A stretch of 45,178 nucleotides of DNA. Origin: an uncultured Granulicella sp. GTDB lineage: Bacteria > Acidobacteriota > Terriglobia > Terriglobales > Acidobacteriaceae. The notes under the pieces are model-generated. The model had not been told where the DNA came from. It saw nothing but the letters and a program-made list of their open reading frames with translations, and did no database searches. How positions within the stretch are numbered: position 1 is the stretch's first letter; every line of letters starts with the position of its first letter. Shown piece after piece: positions 41,962 through 45,178 of this stretch. Where the stretch lies: the NCBI GenBank assembly GCA_903932155.1, contig CAIZFH010000293.1, positions 1 through 45,178 on the forward strand, given 5' to 3'. The translations under genes were made by a program, and so were the position numbers.

Positions 41962-42753
41962 ATGAAAACAATTTATTCGTTATGCGCAGCCATAATCGTA
42001 CTGGGTATGGCCGGTGCAAGGCCGTCGGCCTTCGGCCAGGATTCGCAGCCGAATTCCACTTCGGTAAGTACATCGAAGCAGTTCGTTGCGCCAGCGCGTC
42101 TGATCAAGCGGATCGATCCGATCTATCCCCTGGAAGCGAGACAGAGAGTCGTCCAAGGGGCGGTGGTGATGAAGGCGACGATTGCCGTGGACGGATCGTT
42201 GAAGAACATTAAAATCACCAACGGCGATCCGATGCTAAGGAATGCAGCCATGGATGCGGTGACTCAGTGGCGCTACGAACCAGCCCGGGTGGAGGGTGTT
42301 GCGCGCGCGGTCGATACGACGATCTCGTTGAACTTTTCGATGGGGGACACCCTGAAACTGACTGTTTTTGATTTGACCCAGACGCAAACTGGCGCGGATG
42401 GAGTGGAAGCGGTCGCACCTGCTCCGTTGCCTGCGCCACCAGCGGGGTTGTCGAGGGTATCAGGCCGCGTGATGGCGGGCCAGTTGGAGAAGCGGGTTGA
42501 ACCTGTGTACCCGGCGGATGCGATTGCGGTGGACGCGCGAGGTGATGTCGTTCTGCTTGCGACGATTACGAAGACAGGCGAGGTGAGCGATGTGCAGGCT
42601 GTCTCCGGCCCGTATCGATTTCGAGATGCTGCCATCGAAGCGGTGAAACAGTGGCGATACCGTCCGTATATGGTAGAGGGCGCGGCCCAGGACGTGCAGG
42701 CCACAATTACGGTAAACTTCGGGACGCCGACAGCAGTCGGCACGGCTCACTAG
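41962..42753 (+). CDS. Exported protein with two TonB C-terminal-like domains
   Basis: A 263-aa protein. The signal peptide covers about 1-25 (YSLCAAIIVLGMAGARPSAFGQ). Two TonB-C-like domains follow: about 48-125 (IDPIYPLEARQRVVQGAVVMKATI, then MDAVTQWRYEPARV) and about 178-255 (VEPVYPADAIAVDARGDVVLLATI, then IEAVKQWRYRPYMV). The matching P-YP...QWRY-P motifs show an internal duplication. There is no membrane anchor besides the signal peptide, unlike true TonB. GAGAAGAGG precedes ATG 41962. Function is unknown. Confidence 0.85.
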   Translation: MKTIYSLCAAIIVLGMAGARPSAFGQDSQPNSTSVSTSKQFVAPARLIKRIDPIYPLEARQRVVQGAVVMKATIAVDGSLKNIKITNGDPMLRNAAMDAVTQWRYEPARVEGVARAVDTTISLNFSMGDTLKLTVFDLTQTQTGADGVEAVAPAPLPAPPAGLSRVSGRVMAGQLEKRVEPVYPADAIAVDARGDVVLLATITKTGEVSDVQAVSGPYRFRDAAIEAVKQWRYRPYMVEGAAQDVQATITVNFGTPTAVGTAH

Positions 42754-43022
42754 ACCTCGCATTCTGGCAGATACAGAAGAAGAGGTATAGGACTGAGCCG
42801 TCTGGTCGCGGAACTCATGGCGGGGTACTGCCAAGCAGGCGGGACTATACTATTTCTGACGGTTATTTGAACGTCTATGCGTACTCTGGAGCCAGGGAAA
42901 GTGTGTTCGCCGGGTTGAAGACGGCGATCCGCGCCAAGCCCACGAGCGGCCTGGCCCGATCCAGAGTCGATACCACAGAACCAACTACCACCGTGCCAAA
43001 GTAAGAGGAGAAAAGGGACCCC

Positions 43023-44420
43023 ATGCTGGATGCAAAGCGGCTATTTCCTGCCGAAACCACCGCCCGTGCCGTTGCCGTGAAGTTGTACGAGACTGTTCGC
43101 AACCTGCCAATCATCTCTCCACATGGGCATACTGATCCTCGCTGGTTTGCCGAAAACAAGCCGTTTCCCAATCCGGCGGCATTATTTATACAGCCTGACC
43201 ACTATATCTTCCGGATGCTTTATTCGCAGGGAATCCCGTTGGAATCACTGGGAATCCCGCAGGAGGATGGCAAGCAGAGCGCCGATCCGCGCGAGGTGTG
43301 GCGCATCTTTGCCAAGAACTACTACCTGTTCCGCGGCACTCCTACTCGGCTGTGGCTGGACTATGCGCTGGAGAATGTATTTGGACTGACGGAGCGCCTG
43401 TCGGCTGCCAATGCGGACGAGTTCTATGGGGCGATTGAGAAGAAGCTGCAGACCCCGGAGTTTCTGCCGCGCGCCCTGTTTGAGCGATTCAATATCGAGG
43501 TGCTTGCGACCACGGATGCCGCAGTGGATTCGCTGGAGTATCACCAGTCGATCAAGGCGTCTGGCTGGAAGGGACGCGTACTGCCGACGTTCCGCCCTGA
43601 TGCGGTGGTTGATGCGGAGTTTCTAGGCTTCCAGGAGAACCTGAAGAAGTTGGGTGAAGTCTCCGGGGAAGATGTGTCGAACTGGAAGGGCTACCTAGCT
43701 GCGCTGCGTTCGCGCCGGGCATTCTTCAAGATGAACGGAGGGACAGCCACCGACCATGGACATCTGACGGCGCTGACCGCCGATCTTCCGCTGGCTGAGG
43801 CTGAGCGACTTTATCAGCGCATCTTTACCGGTAAGCTACAGTCGGGCGATGTGGAGATGTTCCAGGCACAGATGTTGACGGAGATGGCGGGGATGAGCGT
43901 GGAGGATGGACTGACGATGCAACTTCATCCAGGTGCCATCCGGAACTACAACAGGGTGGTCTACGAGAAGTATGGACGGGACAAGGGCGCCGACATACCT
44001 TCGCCGACGGAGTATGTGCGCGCGCTGCGGCCTCTGCTGTCGAAATACGGGAATGAGGCGAACTTTACGCTGATTTTGTTTACACTGGACGAGACGACGT
44101 ACTCGCGCGAACTGGCTCCGATTGCCGGGCATTTTCCGGCGGTCAGACTCGGGCCTTCATGGTGGTTCCACGACTCACCGGAGGGGATGATGCGTTTCCG
44201 CGAGTGCGCGACCGAGACCGCGGGGTTCTACAACACGGTTGGCTTCAACGACGATACACGCGCGTTTCTGTCGATTCCGGCACGGCACGACGTGGCACGC
44301 CGCGTGGACTGCGCGTTTCTGGCACGGTTAGTAGCGGAGCACCGCCTGGACGAGGCTGAGGCGTTCGAGGTGGTGAAGGACCTGGCTGTCAACCTGGTAC
44401 GCAAGGCATACAAACTCTGA
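43023..44420 (+). CDS. uxaC: Uronate isomerase (glucuronate isomerase)
   Basis: A 465-aa amidohydrolase-fold enzyme that interconverts glucuronate/fructuronate and galacturonate/tagaturonate in uronate breakdown. The metal-site motif ISPHGHTDP is at about 30-38, followed by the UxaC segment NPAALFIQPDHYIFRMLYSQG. Later motifs include FKMNGGTATDHGH, MQLHPGAIRNYN, and GPSWWFHDSPEGMMRFR. Length is normal. AAGAGGAG lies about 15 nt before the ATG. No other uronate gene is adjacent. Confidence 0.95.
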   Translation: MLDAKRLFPAETTARAVAVKLYETVRNLPIISPHGHTDPRWFAENKPFPNPAALFIQPDHYIFRMLYSQGIPLESLGIPQEDGKQSADPREVWRIFAKNYYLFRGTPTRLWLDYALENVFGLTERLSAANADEFYGAIEKKLQTPEFLPRALFERFNIEVLATTDAAVDSLEYHQSIKASGWKGRVLPTFRPDAVVDAEFLGFQENLKKLGEVSGEDVSNWKGYLAALRSRRAFFKMNGGTATDHGHLTALTADLPLAEAERLYQRIFTGKLQSGDVEMFQAQMLTEMAGMSVEDGLTMQLHPGAIRNYNRVVYEKYGRDKGADIPSPTEYVRALRPLLSKYGNEANFTLILFTLDETTYSRELAPIAGHFPAVRLGPSWWFHDSPEGMMRFRECATETAGFYNTVGFNDDTRAFLSIPARHDVARRVDCAFLARLVAEHRLDEAEAFEVVKDLAVNLVRKAYKL

Positions 44421-44473
44421 GGGTTGCAGCGGATTGGCTTAGAACGCAGACAGCAGGGTACGACCATCAGGTC

Positions 44474-44524
44474 TTGACAAAAGGCCCTATGTATAATTAT
44501 ACATATATAATGCATGTTTATGCA
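44474..44524 (+). promoter_or_regulatory. argR promoter with two ARG-box-like operators
   Basis: A TTGACA at 44474-44479 is followed after 17 bp by TTATAC (44497-44502). Two palindromes fit the ARG-box form TGNAT-N4-ATNCA: TGTAT-AATT-ATACA (44490-44503) and TGCAT-GTTT-ATGCA (44511-44524). Their starts are 21 bp apart, the usual spacing of paired ARG boxes bound by one ArgR hexamer. The first covers the -10 region, so repression by ArgR is expected. Confidence 0.75.
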
Positions 44525-44597
44525 TCTATGCGATGCGCTTCCGATACAACGCATATAGGAGCAGTGACAATCGTGGAGTAGCCACAGACGGGCCAAT

Positions 44598-45041
44598 ATG
44601 AAACAACAGCGACATGCCGCGATTCGCGAAGTGATCAATCAGTCTCCGGTGCCGAGCCAGGACGAGCTGAGGCGGAGGCTTGCCCGGCGCGGGTTTCATG
44701 TGACGCAAGCGACGCTATCGCGGGACATACATGAACTGCGGCTTTCCAAGGGGCCTGCGGGCTATTCGTTGCCGGGCAATGGGACAGAGGAAGACGAGGA
44801 CGTTCTTCCTGGGATTCGCGAGGTGTTGAGCAGCTTCGGCATCGAGGTGCGTCAGGCGATGAACCAGTTGGTGCTAATTACGACCACCAGCGCGGCGCAA
44901 CCGGTGGCGGCAGGAATCGACTACGAAGACTGGCCAGAGGTGGTGGGCACCATCGCCGGCGATGATACGGTTTTTATTGTTTGCCCGGACGAGCGGCAGG
45001 CGCACACATTGAAGATTCGCATTGAAGGATATATAGGCTGA
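44598..45041 (+). CDS. argR: Arginine repressor ArgR
   Basis: A 147-aa transcription factor. The N-terminal winged helix (about 1-65) carries SQDELRRRLARRGFHVTQAT and LSRDIHELRLSK, the DNA-recognition part. The C-terminal domain (about 80-147) has GTIAGDDTVFIVC, which binds L-arginine and forms the hexamer. It represses arginine synthesis when arginine is high. The upstream region holds a double ARG-box, implying autoregulation. The next gene 55 bp on is a probable argC, so the pair likely heads an arginine operon. Confidence 0.95.
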   Translation: MKQQRHAAIREVINQSPVPSQDELRRRLARRGFHVTQATLSRDIHELRLSKGPAGYSLPGNGTEEDEDVLPGIREVLSSFGIEVRQAMNQLVLITTTSAAQPVAAGIDYEDWPEVVGTIAGDDTVFIVCPDERQAHTLKIRIEGYIG

Positions 45042-45095
45042 GTTGGTTGGATTGTTGCAGGAGTTCAAGACGACTCAAGGAATTGGCTGGTTGTT

Positions 45096-45178
45096 ATGCA
45101 AGGTGTAAGCACGGAACTCGAAGCAGCATCGCAGGCGCGCGCCACGCAGCCGCTCGCGACGGTGCGCACGGCTGTGGC
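45096..45178 (+). CDS. argC: Probable N-acetyl-gamma-glutamyl-phosphate reductase, N-terminus (3' truncated)
   Basis: Only the first 27 codons are present, opening MQGVSTELEAASQ and reading LATVRTAV at the window edge. An ArgC N-terminus is usually a short leader then a strand leading to GxxGYAG, and TVRTAV fits the strand before that motif. Placement just after argR supports argC. The evidence is thin, since the diagnostic glycine motif lies outside the window. Confidence 0.45.
   Translation, partial: MQGVSTELEAASQARATQPLATVRTAV

Noticed and set aside
42754-43022. Possible small gene before uxaC (an open frame ends at 43004)
   Set aside because: The frame begins inside the TonB-C gene in another phase and has no start with a ribosome site in the gap; a TATACT at 42846-42851 is the only promoter-like string.

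Overview
The window looks like chromosomal DNA from a GC-rich, Gram-negative soil-type bacterium, most likely class Terriglobia of the Acidobacteriota (Edaphobacter/Granulicella/Terriglobus-like). The basis is a complete tolQ-tolR-tolA-tolB-pal-cpoB set (so an outer membrane), a hopanoid cluster (shc, hpnH, hpnA, hpnG), DUF4142, DUF3309 and lmo0937-type small proteins, TonB-C proteins with glycine-rich tails, and intergenic palindromic repeats of the kind common in that class. The assignment comes from reading the proteins, not from a search.

Layout. 1-1190: end of a VOC-family gene, then about 0.85 kb of repeats. 1192-3100: a SAM-I (S-box) riboswitch followed by a threonine-synthase-like PLP enzyme and a CysO/ThiS-like sulfur carrier; I read this as a possible protein-thiocarboxylate route to homocysteine, and it is the most interesting unit here. 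3316-8468: a small lmo0937-type membrane protein and the ATP-dependent proteolysis genes lon, clpX and clpP (minus strand). 8551-13339: oligopeptidase B-like peptidase, DUF4142 protein, and a TPM-domain/LemA pair. 13418-14223: anti-sigma-factor kinase plus STAS antagonist. 14460-17161: a soluble PRC/MgtE-N/CBS protein next to an NRAMP-fold transporter with altered metal-site motifs, a candidate Mg2+ system. 17158-23660: Nudix hydrolase and the tol-pal operon (minus). 23772-26934: a secreted TonB-C-like protein and recN.

26935-27567 is a second repeat-rich intergenic region that carries an inverted copy of the element found near 726-890. 27568-31148 (minus) holds a DUF3309 mini-protein, a GT4 glycosyltransferase with a C-terminal helical domain, and a GH130 enzyme whose start overlaps the GT stop. 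31572-33040: a secreted esterase and a 55-aa metallothionein-like protein.

33327-41875 runs ispH, shc, a BI-1-family membrane protein, hpnH, a small unknown, hpnA, hpnG and a zinc alcohol dehydrogenase. Stop/start overlaps from hpnA onward indicate translational coupling, and the dehydrogenase is a candidate for the step after ribosylhopane in bacteriohopanetetrol synthesis. The window closes with a double TonB-C protein, uxaC, and argR behind two ARG-box-like palindromes set 21 bp apart, then the start of a probable argC. No tRNA, rRNA, CRISPR array, transposase or prophage gene was seen.
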